The notes under the pieces: generated by a model | Seen by the model: only the letters and a program-made list of their open reading frames with translations | What the model was told of the DNA's origin: nothing | The model's database searches: none | Position numbers and translations under genes: made by a program | NCBI RefSeq assembly: GCF_029360805.1 | Contig: NZ_JARKNC010000002.1 | Coordinates: 227,978 to 291,977 of the forward strand | Reading direction: 5' to 3' | Origin: Daejeonella sp. JGW-45 | GTDB lineage: Bacteria > Bacteroidota > Bacteroidia > Sphingobacteriales > Sphingobacteriaceae | Length of the DNA: 64,000 nucleotides | In this document: positions 18,075 to 27,785 of the stretch, piece after piece | How positions within the stretch are numbered: the first letter of the stretch is position 1 | Layout: every line of letters begins with the position of its first letter

Positions 18075-20369
18075 TCAGGGATTGTACATAACCTGCAGTT
18101 CACTGACCGGGCCAAGTATTCCCCTGCTATTTTTTGTACGGACCTTTATGCTGTTCAGCCCGCTCTGAAGTTCCCAATTCCATAGATTCTCCTTTCTGCT
18201 TATCCATTCACCATCATTGCTTGCAACAAGGAAACTGTCGAAACCTCCGGGAGTAAAATTGTCAACTTCTACTTTCAGAGTTCCGGCTTTTTGGGTTTCA
18301 GTAAGATAGACTTTCGCCTGGTTAAGCGGTTGATAAAAATCTGATGCACGATTCGTATATCGTTGATATTCATCCCGTTTTGGAAAAACGTTATCGTACC
18401 AGTTTAAAAAGCCGTCCCATCCCCACATGGTAAAACCGGTACGGACTGGCACTGGCAAAGGGTTCGAGAGAAAGTCATTCCGCGGTATGATCCGGAAGTG
18501 TCCCATAATTTCCAGAAGATGGTTGCCGCCGCCACTTTGTATAGGAAAGGGGTTATTACCCTGACGCTGTCCGACTTTTAATCTGGCGACGAGCTCCTCT
18601 CCTATTTCAGGTGCAAATGGGCGTTGCCAGGTTTCAACCCGCGGCATCTGTTCAGCAAGAAGATTATGGATTTCCAGCAGATTAAATGGTACGCCGGTCT
18701 TCGGATCATAGTAATAATAATCACGGGTGGAATCCATATATATCCATTTATTCAGCTGATTGGACCATACTTCTGTTACTTCATGGCCGCTTTCACCTTC
18801 GCTATGAATGTTTATATGCCGTGCCTGATATCCCATTGAAAGAAGCGCACCTATTAAAGCCTGATTGGGGTAAAGACACATTCCCACCATACGTCTTCCC
18901 TTGAAAACCGGGCCGTTCAGCTGGGGCATTCCGCTCCCCTCTGCAATCACCGGAGTTACAGTGACGTCATTCCAGTTCCATGAATATCCTTCGCTCGTGA
19001 GAGGCACGCGGTACGACCAGTTTAGAAGGCGCATCATTACTTCGAATTCGTTCCTTGCTCCCTTCACAATCTGGTCGAGCTTATGATCCGTTCTGTACTT
19101 TGCAAGGTCCAGGTGGTTTAAATTCTCATATGAGAATGGGTACGAAGGTTCTATAATTTTTCCGTTATTGATCACGCGGGCCTCAATACCGGCATTTGCA
19201 TTTGTGGAAAGGTCTTCCCATCTGATCTTTATCCTGAGTCCTCTGATTACCGGAGTAGCTAAAGGATCAGTCGTTGAAAGTTCTGCCTTCCATTGTATGT
19301 AACGCTTATCGGAAAGAGAATATTCATGTCCCTTTTCGAGCGGCTGCCACTTTGTCCATGATTCATCTCCGATAAACGGGCTGGAGCCAAAACGAACATA
19401 GGATTTTAAACTGGTTTGGGCAGGCACATCGAAGTCGGGCCAAAAAGTAGCTGCAATCTTCCCCGAATTCCGTTTAAGCGGATCATCCTCGTTCACGAGA
19501 TCCATTAAGGGAGAGAGGTACTCTCCGGAGGGGAGAAAACGATCAAGACTAAGTCGTATGGAGTACTCGCCATCTATCAGATTCATGGCGCCAAGCCTTG
19601 AGTCACTCCAGGATCCGCCGTTGTTAAGGCTTTTCATCGAACGGTTCGGACTTGTACGCGTTAAAGATCCCCGTTTAAACTCGTTTATATGTGCAATTAG
19701 TACCCGCCACGAGGTTGAATCAGACTCCGTCCACATAAGGATCTCATTATTCCCCTTTCTTAACTTTTCATGCGGAAGATCGATGTAATACCATCGGTCG
19801 AGACCAGCCATGTCAATGTATTGACGCGCATGAGGATATGCAATTACAGAAGCCTGCCTGATAAGCTTTTCCCCATTCAGGGACAAATGAAGGGGCTCTC
19901 TATTACCTTGAACCTCCATTCCTTTAAATACCAGTCTGGCGGAAGCAACAGCAGGATTATCAACTACAAGAATTTTCTTAATAACAATCCCTTTTTTTAA
20001 ATCCTCAACCCATTCTACCGGGCCCTTATCGTAGTATTTATACCCCTGGGGAAGACCAGCAGCAGGTGCGTCATCTTCAATAAGTTCCATATCCTGCAGC
20101 CTGATGATCCCCCTGGCCTGGTCAAACTTCAGTTTGATCAATCGCGCATCCTTCTCAATACCGGCAGCATTTAAATCAGCTTCCTTAAATCTGAGGCTTG
20201 AAATGTCTTTCGGGTCCTCCGGTCTTACCATACCGGCAAGTTCCATGAACCCTGACCTTCGTTCTTCTTTAACCTGCACAGATTGTGAAAACACCGCAAA
20301 ACAGTCAATTACTAACAATGCCAGAAGAGATAACGATTTTCTCATTTTTTCTTGATTAGAGTTAAACAC
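18075..20369 (-). CDS. secreted transglutaminase-like domain protein B
   Basis: The 764-residue protein is a divergent paralogue of the one at 894-3161. A hydrophobic signal lies at about residues 9-28 (start MFNSNQEKMRKSLSLLALL; the internal Met at residue 9 is an alternative start). The triad of the transglutaminase-like core is visible: Cys498 in GMCLYPN, His529 in SGHEVTEVW and Asp546 in YMDSTRD, with exactly the same spacing as in copy A. Both copies share a conserved region after the core (PFNLLEIHNL and a W-G-W-D-G motif near residue 650). This is the first gene after the terminator behind SusD, so it may have its own promoter in 20370-20548. Probably an exported amidase or peptidase; substrate unknown. 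Confidence 0.8.
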   Translation of the reverse strand: MFNSNQEKMRKSLSLLALLVIDCFAVFSQSVQVKEERRSGFMELAGMVRPEDPKDISSLRFKEADLNAAGIEKDARLIKLKFDQARGIIRLQDMELIEDDAPAAGLPQGYKYYDKGPVEWVEDLKKGIVIKKILVVDNPAVASARLVFKGMEVQGNREPLHLSLNGEKLIRQASVIAYPHARQYIDMAGLDRWYYIDLPHEKLRKGNNEILMWTESDSTSWRVLIAHINEFKRGSLTRTSPNRSMKSLNNGGSWSDSRLGAMNLIDGEYSIRLSLDRFLPSGEYLSPLMDLVNEDDPLKRNSGKIAATFWPDFDVPAQTSLKSYVRFGSSPFIGDESWTKWQPLEKGHEYSLSDKRYIQWKAELSTTDPLATPVIRGLRIKIRWEDLSTNANAGIEARVINNGKIIEPSYPFSYENLNHLDLAKYRTDHKLDQIVKGARNEFEVMMRLLNWSYRVPLTSEGYSWNWNDVTVTPVIAEGSGMPQLNGPVFKGRRMVGMCLYPNQALIGALLSMGYQARHINIHSEGESGHEVTEVWSNQLNKWIYMDSTRDYYYYDPKTGVPFNLLEIHNLLAEQMPRVETWQRPFAPEIGEELVARLKVGQRQGNNPFPIQSGGGNHLLEIMGHFRIIPRNDFLSNPLPVPVRTGFTMWGWDGFLNWYDNVFPKRDEYQRYTNRASDFYQPLNQAKVYLTETQKAGTLKVEVDNFTPGGFDSFLVASNDGEWISRKENLWNWELQSGLNSIKVRTKNSRGILGPVSELQVMYNP

Positions 20370-20548
20370 TAGGATTTATCAGGGCGCTTCTGCATCAGTG
20401 ATAGCGTCCGGCGATTTTAAGGAACTTGTAAGTTCTTAATTAGAATCCTGTTTATTTAAATGATCGCTCTACCCTGAATCGCAGTACGGGTGATAAATGG
20501 AAAAATCTTCTTTATAAGAACCAGTAATAAACCTTACAGGTGAGTAAA

Positions 20549-20584
20549 ATAGCAGTTATTGGTTGTCAGGCCAATAACTGCTAT
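20549..20584 (-). terminator. Rho-independent-type terminator after SusD
   Basis: A 14-bp perfect stem (20549-20562 with 20571-20584) and 8-base loop lies 8 bp after the SusD stop codon on the minus strand and is followed by TTTTA. It should end or attenuate the SusC-SusD transcript before the enzyme genes, giving higher expression of the uptake pair. Confidence 0.75.
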
Positions 20585-20592
20585 TAACAACA

Positions 20593-22260
20593 TCAATCTG
20601 TTGGTGTCGGGTACGATGCCAAAGGCTTCGCATCCCACCAAAGCCGGGTAGCATACGTATCCGGGCCACCCAATAGCGCCAGTGCAGCTTCTGTTGCTGT
20701 CTTATTGGTAGAATAAGAGTTTGGAGGGTAGATCAATCTTCTTGCTAACTGAGTCCGGGTAAGAGCGGTGTTATCAGACTGAATAATTGCATATCCTCTA
20801 GGGTAACCTGTCCTGCGGCGTTCAGCCCATGCTTCCGTATCATTCATTGGGAAAAGGGCAAGCCATTTCTGGGTGATGATCTGCTCCAGCTGCCTTTCAA
20901 AACTTCCACCTGTTTCATAAAGAACGGGAATATCTGTTACCGGCGGACTATTCCGGGCATCCGGGTTACCAAACCTGTCTAATGGTTTTGATGGCTTCTT
21001 GGTACTGTTAACGTAAGCATCAATTACAGCATCAGAAGCCGTTGTCCTGAATTTAAGGGACGCTTTGATTCCTTCGTTATAAAGATTTTGTGCCGTTCCG
21101 CCCATATTCCATCCCCGGAGAGCTCCTTCAGCTCTAAGGAAAAATACCTCTGCAGCCTCCATTATATGATCAGGTTCATTGGCGCCGCCATTATTTATAG
21201 GCAACCATTTTTTTCCAACATAGGAATATTGCAGATCAAGGTTGGTACCTCTTTGAGCGGCCGGATACCCGTTTCGGAATCCTACCAGTCCGCCGAATAC
21301 TGCAGTAGACGGGGTTAGGCGTCCGCAGCATGGTTGGGTATAAACCGGAATCCTGGGATCCTCATAACCATTCATAAGACTTGCAACAGTAGAGCTAAGT
21401 ACGAATTCGCTTATATAAGTGATCGTACTTAACTTATTAACGTTTGTACCGTCAACCTTAACCTTCGAAAGCGCATTATCAGCATTGCTTACAATAAAAC
21501 CTTCAGGAGCCGCTGCAGCTTTTTCAGCCTCTTGTTTTGCCTTTGCAGGTTCAACATAAGAAATCCGCATAGCGAGTCTCAAACGTAAAGAGTTCAAAAA
21601 TTTAAGGTTCTTTAACACATCTCCGTCGTAAACCAGGTCGTGAGAACTACCACTGATAGAAAAGATCTTTACCGCCTTATTAGCTGCCCTCAGGTCTGCT
21701 GCTGCCTCATCCAATATCTTAAAGAAATCATAATAAATGTCCTTTTGAGAATCAAATGCAACACTGGTCTTACCGTTACCAAATTCCGAATAGATAATTG
21801 GTCCCCAGTAATCAGTCTGACGGTGATAAAGAGCTACTTTCCAGATCTTAGCAAGCGCATTTTCAGGTTTAAGATTTTTTTCCGCTGTACTTTTAAGCAC
21901 CAGATCAAGCTGGTTGGCTGCCGCTCCATAAGTGGTGTTCGAATAAAACCCTTCCATTAACAGGTTTGCCCAGCTGCCTGGCCCGTTAAAATTGGAGGAA
22001 GCGAAGTTAGGATGGATGGTAGCGTGAAACTGTGAGTACTCACCTGCGAACAGGTTATTCCCCTGGTACCAGGACCTCATGCCGAAATGCTGAGCCTGGG
22101 CGAATGCAAATCCAATCATACTCGCGTCCATCTGTTCTACCGTAAGCGCTGCCCTGGGCGTGTTGAGATCATCGAAGTGGTCGGTGCAGGAAGAAGTACC
22201 GATAGTAAGAAGGACTGCCGTAACGGCTATGCTTCTTTGTATATAATGAGTTATTTTCAT
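20593..22260 (-). CDS. SusD/RagB-family nutrient-binding outer-membrane lipoprotein
   Basis: The 555-residue protein has a lipoprotein signal with the lipobox at TSSC (Cys25), followed by acidic residues (TDHFDD) that fit the Bacteroidota surface-export rule. The early sequence (FDDLNTPRAALT, then a long helical region) and the C-terminal RRLIYPPNSYS and WWDAKP motifs are typical of the SusD superfamily. SusD forms the lid on the SusC porin and binds the glycan at the cell surface. It starts 38 bp after susC and ends at a strong terminator. The glycan cannot be read from sequence. Confidence 0.92.
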   Translation of the reverse strand: MKITHYIQRSIAVTAVLLTIGTSSCTDHFDDLNTPRAALTVEQMDASMIGFAFAQAQHFGMRSWYQGNNLFAGEYSQFHATIHPNFASSNFNGPGSWANLLMEGFYSNTTYGAAANQLDLVLKSTAEKNLKPENALAKIWKVALYHRQTDYWGPIIYSEFGNGKTSVAFDSQKDIYYDFFKILDEAAADLRAANKAVKIFSISGSSHDLVYDGDVLKNLKFLNSLRLRLAMRISYVEPAKAKQEAEKAAAAPEGFIVSNADNALSKVKVDGTNVNKLSTITYISEFVLSSTVASLMNGYEDPRIPVYTQPCCGRLTPSTAVFGGLVGFRNGYPAAQRGTNLDLQYSYVGKKWLPINNGGANEPDHIMEAAEVFFLRAEGALRGWNMGGTAQNLYNEGIKASLKFRTTASDAVIDAYVNSTKKPSKPLDRFGNPDARNSPPVTDIPVLYETGGSFERQLEQIITQKWLALFPMNDTEAWAERRRTGYPRGYAIIQSDNTALTRTQLARRLIYPPNSYSTNKTATEAALALLGGPDTYATRLWWDAKPLASYPTPTD

Positions 22261-22298
22261 AATATTTTATTATCTCTGTTTAAACATTATTATAAATC

Positions 22299-25200
22299 CT
22301 AAAAATCAACCTTCAGGTTTAACCCAAAAGTTCTTTCAGTAGGCTGAACATAGGTTTGAAAACCCGCTGATGCAGTACCGGCTCCCGAAAGAATTTCCGG
22401 ATCCCAGTTACCTGTCTTCTTCAGGAAGAACAAGTTTCTTCCAACTAAGGATAACTTAACGCCGGAAATAAACCCGATTTTGTTCAGCATCGATTTAGGA
22501 AACGTAAAACCAAGTGTGGCCTCTCTGACCCGGGTATTGGTGGCACTTGTAATAAATGCTTCACCGATCGGCGCATTCCTTCCCCCAATTAATCTCCAAA
22601 AAGCCTGTGACGTTATTGCTGTAGTATTAGGAGCGCCGCTGGCAAGAACTCCTGTCTCGTTTGGAAACAGATTCTCTCCGAACACCAATCCGCCATCTCT
22701 TCCGGCAAGCGTTTCCCTGGTAATCCCTTCTCCATAAAGAAGTCCATCGGTTATGGAAACCATACTGCCACCCTGACGGTGCTCTATCAGGAAACCAAAA
22801 TCGAAGTTCTTATATGAAAAATTATTGGTGATGGCACCCATCCAGTCCGGGTTAAAATTGGCAGCTAACACGGTTCTTCCCGCAGTAAGGGTTGGAATAC
22901 CGTTTGCTCCGACAATTACCTGCCCTTGCGCATTTCTTGCCCATCCTCTTGTATAAATATTTCCGAATTCCTGTCCCTGAGCAACAACGAAATCAGACAT
23001 ATACGAATCCCCGCCAACGATAATGCGCGGACGATCATCAGATATCTTATTAACCCAGTTTCTGTTCTTTCCGAAATTACTGCTGATATCCCAGGTTAAG
23101 CCATTTGCATTCTGGACTGGTGTGGCCGATAAAACAACCTCAATACCTGTATTCTGAACATCTCCTCCATTAGTGAAGAATGAGGCAGCACCAGAACCTG
23201 ATGGCAGGCTGATTGTGAATAGCTGGTCGAAGGTATTTGTTTTGTAGGCGGTGATATCAAGTCCTAAACGACTATTAAACAAGCGGGTATCGAGCCCGAT
23301 CTCATATCCTTCAGTGGTTTCAGGTTTCAGGTTTGCATTAGGCAAAGTAGCCCCGAGAGTTATGAATCCAAAGTTTCCTCCCGTTCCTGCAAATGTAGCA
23401 GAGCGGCTTAATTGATAAGGTGAAGCACCGCTTCCTACCTTTGCATACGATGCTCTGAGTTTGGAATATGAAAACACGTCCGGAAGACCAGGGATCAAAT
23501 CCGTAAGGATCGTGGAAATACCCACCGACGGATAAAAATATGACCGGCTGTTTGCAGGAAGGGTTGAACTCCAGTCATTCCGGCCTGTAACATCCAGGTA
23601 AAGGAGATTCTTCCATCCAAAATTAGCAGAAAAATAAACTGATTGTAATTCTTCCCTGGTACTTGGATTAAATGCCCCTTGTGTAAGAGGGGTATTACCG
23701 AATGAGAAGAAGTTAGGAATGGTCAATCCTTGCTGGGTACTTGCACTGATGCTGCCTGAACCATTATACTTTCTCAGCGTACCGCCGGCCAGCGCTGAGA
23801 CATTCAGGTTCTTTGTAATGTCATCATTAAAAGACAGGATAGCATCATGGTTCCAAACCTGGCCAGGTCCGGAGATGCTCGCGCTGTAACTGCCGAAATT
23901 GTCCTGGCCCCCGCCGTACGAATCAATCCATGCTTTTCTCTCATTTGTGCCTGATCCGCCATCAAATGATGAACGCGCCATAAGTTTAAGATTAGGCGTA
24001 AAATCAATAGTCGCTGAAGCTAATGCGATAATACGATCAGTTGTTGCATAATTAACAACCCGGTTCATAATCCAGAAAGGGTTCCTTCCAATTGTAGAAC
24101 CCGGATTCCAGTAATTTTGCTTGTTATTACCAGCCGCGTCGGTATATTCAAATTGTCTGAGATCCCCGATCGCAATGTTGCGGGGCATCCGATAGATATT
24201 CATAAACGGATTATTAGCCGCATTATCACCTGTACCGTTTTGATTATCTATTTCGTTCCTGATATAGTTTAGCTTGGTATCCAGAGAAAGCCATGATTTC
24301 AGCTTGCTGGTCACTCTGACCGTTGCGTTATCCCTCCTTAATTCATTAGTTTCGAGCATTCCTTTTGCGTCTTCCCTGGTATAAGAAAATGCCGTTTGTG
24401 TAGTCGCTGAGCCTACGGTAGCGTTAACGTTATGAGTTAAATAAGTAGAGTTCCGGAGAGCATCCCTATAGTTATTTGACTGCGGTAAAAATGCATACTG
24501 GGTTCCTGCTAAACCAGGAGCTGCCGACCAGTGAGGAACCATTTGACCGGTCATTTTCGGGCCCCATGATTCTTCAGACGTAGGGTTATAAACTCCGGAA
24601 ACTCCCTGTCCGTACTCATTCTGCGGCTCAAAATAAAGCAGCGGCCTTCCTGTCTGGAATGTTTCATTCACACTGATTTGAACCTGCCCTTCTTTTCCTT
24701 TCTTGGTTTCGATAATAATAACACCATTCTGAGCAGCACTGCCATATAAAGCCGCGGCATTCGGACCTTTCAGCACGTTGATAGATTCAATGTTATCCGG
24801 ACTGAAGTTCGATATTGCCGTGGTCATTGGAACTCCGTCAACAACATAAAGGGGGCCACTGCCGCCGGATATGGAACGGTTTCCTCTCAGAACAACCCGG
24901 GCTGTGCCGCCCAAACCTGTACCGGCAGTTTCAATGGACATACCGGCCACTTTGCCCTGTAAGGCATTCACAACATTCAGTGTACGTGTTTCTGTGAGTT
25001 CTTCTGCGTTAACACCTTGTGTGGCATAGGTCAGCGATTTTGATTCCCGTTTTATACCTAAGGCAGTCACCACTACTTCATTTAAAGAAGTGGAAGACTG
25101 ATCTAAAGTGACGTTGATCATTTCCTGGTTGTTTACCGCAACCTCTTTCGTGTTATAGCCAATATAGGTAAATACCAGGGTCGCATTTTCAGGAACACTT

Positions 25201-25691
25201 AAAGAAAATCTTCCATCCGCATCAGATGATGCTCCAATCTCAGTCCCTTTTACCTTAACGCTAACTCCGGGAAGCGTCTCCCCTTTTGCATCCTTTATCT
25301 GACCTCTGACAACAATGTCCAGTAACCTGGTAACATCATTTTCTGTTAATCGATGAACGTCTAAGCCCTTTTGACTATTAACTATCATTATTCTGTTATC
25401 CACCTGTTTAAAATCAAGCGAGGTATTCGATAACAATTCTTTCAACACATTTGCAACAGACATCTTTTCTGCAGTCATCTCCAGTTTATTGACATCCTTT
25501 ACATCGGCATAACGATACATAAATTGAAATGGACTTTGCTTTTCAATTTTTTGAAATGCCTTTATTAAGGACTCGCTTTTAAGCTCAAGTTTTATTTCAA
25601 CTTTATCGATTGCCTGGCTCTTTACCGGAGGGGCAGAGAACAATTGAATCGAGGTTGTTAAAACAATAAAAAATGCTAATCGGAGTTGCAT
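22299..25691 (-). CDS. SusC/RagA-family TonB-dependent outer-membrane transporter with STN domain
   Basis: I chose the ATG at 25691 (MQLRLAFFIVLTTSIQLFSA, a signal peptide); an upstream in-frame ATG at 25784 would add 31 poor residues. Of 1130 residues, 40-105 form the STN (secretin/TonB N-terminal) domain, which marks SusC proteins that signal through FecR. Residues 127-195 are the carboxypeptidase-like repeat (DAKGETLPGVSVKVKGT), 205-220 carry EVVVTALGIKRE, and 225-345 are the plug (VLRGNRSISGGSGPLYVVDGVPM region). The remainder is the 22-strand barrel ending in VDF. It imports oligosaccharides using TonB energy, capped by SusD. The FecR and sigma-factor genes lie directly upstream, giving a full trans-envelope signalling set. 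Confidence 0.93.
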   Translation of the reverse strand: MQLRLAFFIVLTTSIQLFSAPPVKSQAIDKVEIKLELKSESLIKAFQKIEKQSPFQFMYRYADVKDVNKLEMTAEKMSVANVLKELLSNTSLDFKQVDNRIMIVNSQKGLDVHRLTENDVTRLLDIVVRGQIKDAKGETLPGVSVKVKGTEIGASSDADGRFSLSVPENATLVFTYIGYNTKEVAVNNQEMINVTLDQSSTSLNEVVVTALGIKRESKSLTYATQGVNAEELTETRTLNVVNALQGKVAGMSIETAGTGLGGTARVVLRGNRSISGGSGPLYVVDGVPMTTAISNFSPDNIESINVLKGPNAAALYGSAAQNGVIIIETKKGKEGQVQISVNETFQTGRPLLYFEPQNEYGQGVSGVYNPTSEESWGPKMTGQMVPHWSAAPGLAGTQYAFLPQSNNYRDALRNSTYLTHNVNATVGSATTQTAFSYTREDAKGMLETNELRRDNATVRVTSKLKSWLSLDTKLNYIRNEIDNQNGTGDNAANNPFMNIYRMPRNIAIGDLRQFEYTDAAGNNKQNYWNPGSTIGRNPFWIMNRVVNYATTDRIIALASATIDFTPNLKLMARSSFDGGSGTNERKAWIDSYGGGQDNFGSYSASISGPGQVWNHDAILSFNDDITKNLNVSALAGGTLRKYNGSGSISASTQQGLTIPNFFSFGNTPLTQGAFNPSTREELQSVYFSANFGWKNLLYLDVTGRNDWSSTLPANSRSYFYPSVGISTILTDLIPGLPDVFSYSKLRASYAKVGSGASPYQLSRSATFAGTGGNFGFITLGATLPNANLKPETTEGYEIGLDTRLFNSRLGLDITAYKTNTFDQLFTISLPSGSGAASFFTNGGDVQNTGIEVVLSATPVQNANGLTWDISSNFGKNRNWVNKISDDRPRIIVGGDSYMSDFVVAQGQEFGNIYTRGWARNAQGQVIVGANGIPTLTAGRTVLAANFNPDWMGAITNNFSYKNFDFGFLIEHRQGGSMVSITDGLLYGEGITRETLAGRDGGLVFGENLFPNETGVLASGAPNTTAITSQAFWRLIGGRNAPIGEAFITSATNTRVREATLGFTFPKSMLNKIGFISGVKLSLVGRNLFFLKKTGNWDPEILSGAGTASAGFQTYVQPTERTFGLNLKVDF

Positions 25692-25783
25692 AATTATTAA
25701 ATATATTTTATCAAAAAATAGCCTTAGATGATAGGCAAACAAGTTTTTTTGCTGGCGTTCAGCAGGAAGAGTAAAAAAAATCA

Positions 25784-25926
25784 TAATTTTACATCGTTTT
25801 AAAAGTAATCAAAATGTCTGCGATTAATAGCAGACAGGATTTAAAACACAAATTGATGTGCGATGGCAGTCGGACAACAATTCTCCCCTCTGAATGCTCT
25901 CGAAAGAAATTCAGAGGGTTTTTTTT
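25784..25926 (+). ncRNA. candidate antisense small RNA opposite the susC leader
   Basis: All genes here are on the minus strand, yet the plus strand carries a textbook terminator at 25886-25926: a 10-bp stem (CCCTCTGAAT with ATTCAGAGGG) followed by eight T. On the minus strand no T run follows the hairpin. Upstream on the plus strand are a TAATTTTA box at 25784-25791 resembling the Bacteroidota -7 element, and a small hairpin (GTCTGC with GCAGAC). A plus-strand RNA of about 120-130 bases would be antisense to the susC 5' leader. Cis-antisense RNAs of this kind are known for Bacteroides polysaccharide loci. The 5' end is a guess. Confidence 0.4.
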
Positions 25927-25958
25927 ATGGTGGTAATCGTTTCTTCATATTTCTTTGA

Positions 25959-26933
25959 TTATTTACTACTTAAGATCACTTTAGCCTCTTGTTTATCATA
26001 CGTGTAGACGGCGTCATTAAATTCACAGATACTCTTTAGCACCTGCTCCAGGCTTTCGCCTTTCAGAAAAGTGGTTGTAAAGCGCTTGATCCGGACCGGC
26101 TCCTCGGTAATGGAGATACTAACCCTGAAACGGTCTTCCAGAATTTTAGCCGCTTCCAAAACCGTAACATTATCCAGGAGAAGGTCTTCCTGCTTCCAGG
26201 AAAGATATTCGGCAGCCTGGACATGGCGTTTTACTACGTCCGCTTTATGCTTATTGTAAGTAATCTGTTGGTTAGGTGTAAGTATACCCAGGGTATTCCG
26301 GCCGGCAGCTAAGCGAACCTTTCCCCTGTTAACAGTAACCGTAATATCTTCATCCAGCGGCCAGGCTTTGATATTAAAGGCTGTACCCAAAACCGTCGTA
26401 GCGACCTTTCCCGTGCGGACAATGAACGGTTTGCTGGCATTATGCTGAATATCGAAATAGGCTTCCCCCTCTAAATAAACCTCTCGTGTTGCGAAGCCAT
26501 CAAAAGAAGAAGGATAATTCAATTTACTGCCCGCAGCTACAATAACTGTACTGCCGTCCGGTAAATTGATAAGGCGGTGTTCTTTGTTTTGGTAGGATTG
26601 GGTGATGCGGCCCGCGTTTACAGAAGGGATCTGCGGATAGAAATATAATCCCGCACTGACAACGATCAATATCGCCGCGGCCAGTGAGAACCATAATTTA
26701 TGACGCCCTGGGTCCGGAGCATCCTGCCTGGCCTCCAACCTGTCTATTTCATTCCATATATTGCCGCGTACCTGATCCTTAATCTGCTGGCCCTTACCTG
26801 TATCAGACAAGTCCGGAACTTCCGGGTCAGCATCAAACAGCTCATAATAACTGAACAACAAACGACGCTCCTCCGGGGTCGCAGTTCCATTATTATACTT
26901 ATGAAGAAGGTGAATAAAAAATTTCTTATCCAT
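25959..26933 (-). CDS. FecR-family anti-sigma factor
   Basis: I chose the ATG at 26933 (MDKKFFIHLLHKYNNGTATPEERRLL), which fits the family; a start at 26972 adds 13 residues. The 324-residue protein has an N-terminal cytoplasmic helical domain that holds the sigma factor (1-75), one membrane span (about 81-99) and a periplasmic FecR domain (about 110-210, with EVYLEGEAYFDIQHN and PFIVRTGKV). A C-terminal DUF4974 domain (about 250-320) touches the STN domain of SusC. It follows the sigma gene by 120 bp and precedes susC. Ligand binding by SusCD is expected to release the sigma factor. Confidence 0.92.
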   Translation of the reverse strand: MDKKFFIHLLHKYNNGTATPEERRLLFSYYELFDADPEVPDLSDTGKGQQIKDQVRGNIWNEIDRLEARQDAPDPGRHKLWFSLAAAILIVVSAGLYFYPQIPSVNAGRITQSYQNKEHRLINLPDGSTVIVAAGSKLNYPSSFDGFATREVYLEGEAYFDIQHNASKPFIVRTGKVATTVLGTAFNIKAWPLDEDITVTVNRGKVRLAAGRNTLGILTPNQQITYNKHKADVVKRHVQAAEYLSWKQEDLLLDNVTVLEAAKILEDRFRVSISITEEPVRIKRFTTTFLKGESLEQVLKSICEFNDAVYTYDKQEAKVILSSK

Positions 26934-27053
26934 ATAGAGGCCGGGCCGTATAAGGACATGACCCGCGATCAAAAAAAAATCCCACCCCGGCAGATATTTT
27001 TTTGATTAAATATAAAAAAAGTAAAAGAGACCTGCAGGAGACGCAGGAATAAT

Positions 27054-27626
27054 TTATAGAAGAAGGTAATAAGGATTAAAACCGGTAGAAGACCCGATAC
27101 GTAACTGATCTACAGCTTTTCCCAATTGATTCTGAACCGTTTTCCGTGAGATCCCCATTTGATCGGCAATGGCTTTCGTACTCAGGTCGTTGTGGTACCT
27201 CATCCGGAATATCATCTGACGTTTTGGTGGAAGAGTCTCAATAAGCGATTCATAAGCAGCATAAAACTCCTGATATAAGAGCTTGCTGTCCGCCTGGCTG
27301 TGTAATTCAGGGATCTTCTCGATCCAATCGAAAAACGGAGAATTATTTTTCTGCTTTTCAGCCAGCTTGAAAACACGGTTCCGGACCGCGACATTAAGAT
27401 AGGCCGGAAAATTCCCGATGATTGCGTCCTTTTTCAACCAGATATTCACAAATATTTCCTGAACAATATCCTTGGCCTGATCTTCATCTTTTAAACGCTT
27501 ATAAGCTGCCGAGTAGGCTATGTCCCAGTATCGCTCATACAGAATACTAAACGCCTGCTTATTTCCTTTCAGGATATCCGCAAAAAGCGTTGAGTCGTCG
27601 GAAGACTGAGATATATGGTTACTCAT
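27054..27626 (-). CDS. ECF RNA polymerase sigma factor, FecI-like
   Basis: The 190-residue protein has sigma region 2 at about 25-90 (QAFSILYERYWDIAYSAAYKRL and KDIVQEIFVNIW) and sigma region 4 at about 130-180 (LPPKRQMIFRMRYHNDLSTKAIADQMGISRKTVQNQL, a helix-turn-helix). No region 3 is present, as is usual for ECF factors of the Bacteroidota family linked to FecR and SusC. It is the first gene of the minus-strand locus and should drive susC-susD and perhaps the enzymes when the FecR partner is switched off. Confidence 0.93.
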   Translation of the reverse strand: MSNHISQSSDDSTLFADILKGNKQAFSILYERYWDIAYSAAYKRLKDEDQAKDIVQEIFVNIWLKKDAIIGNFPAYLNVAVRNRVFKLAEKQKNNSPFFDWIEKIPELHSQADSKLLYQEFYAAYESLIETLPPKRQMIFRMRYHNDLSTKAIADQMGISRKTVQNQLGKAVDQLRIGSSTGFNPYYLLL

Positions 27627-27785
27627 CAGGTTAATTTAGTAAGGTGTTGCCGATGCAACGGGCATATTCTAATACAGGTTAAAGCAAAAATCTCAAAGTC
27701 TAATATAAAAAAAAACAACGTTATTCAAATTCCACTACCTAAAAAATAAATAGAATTCCCATCTGGTTCCATTGTCGATAAAGTA

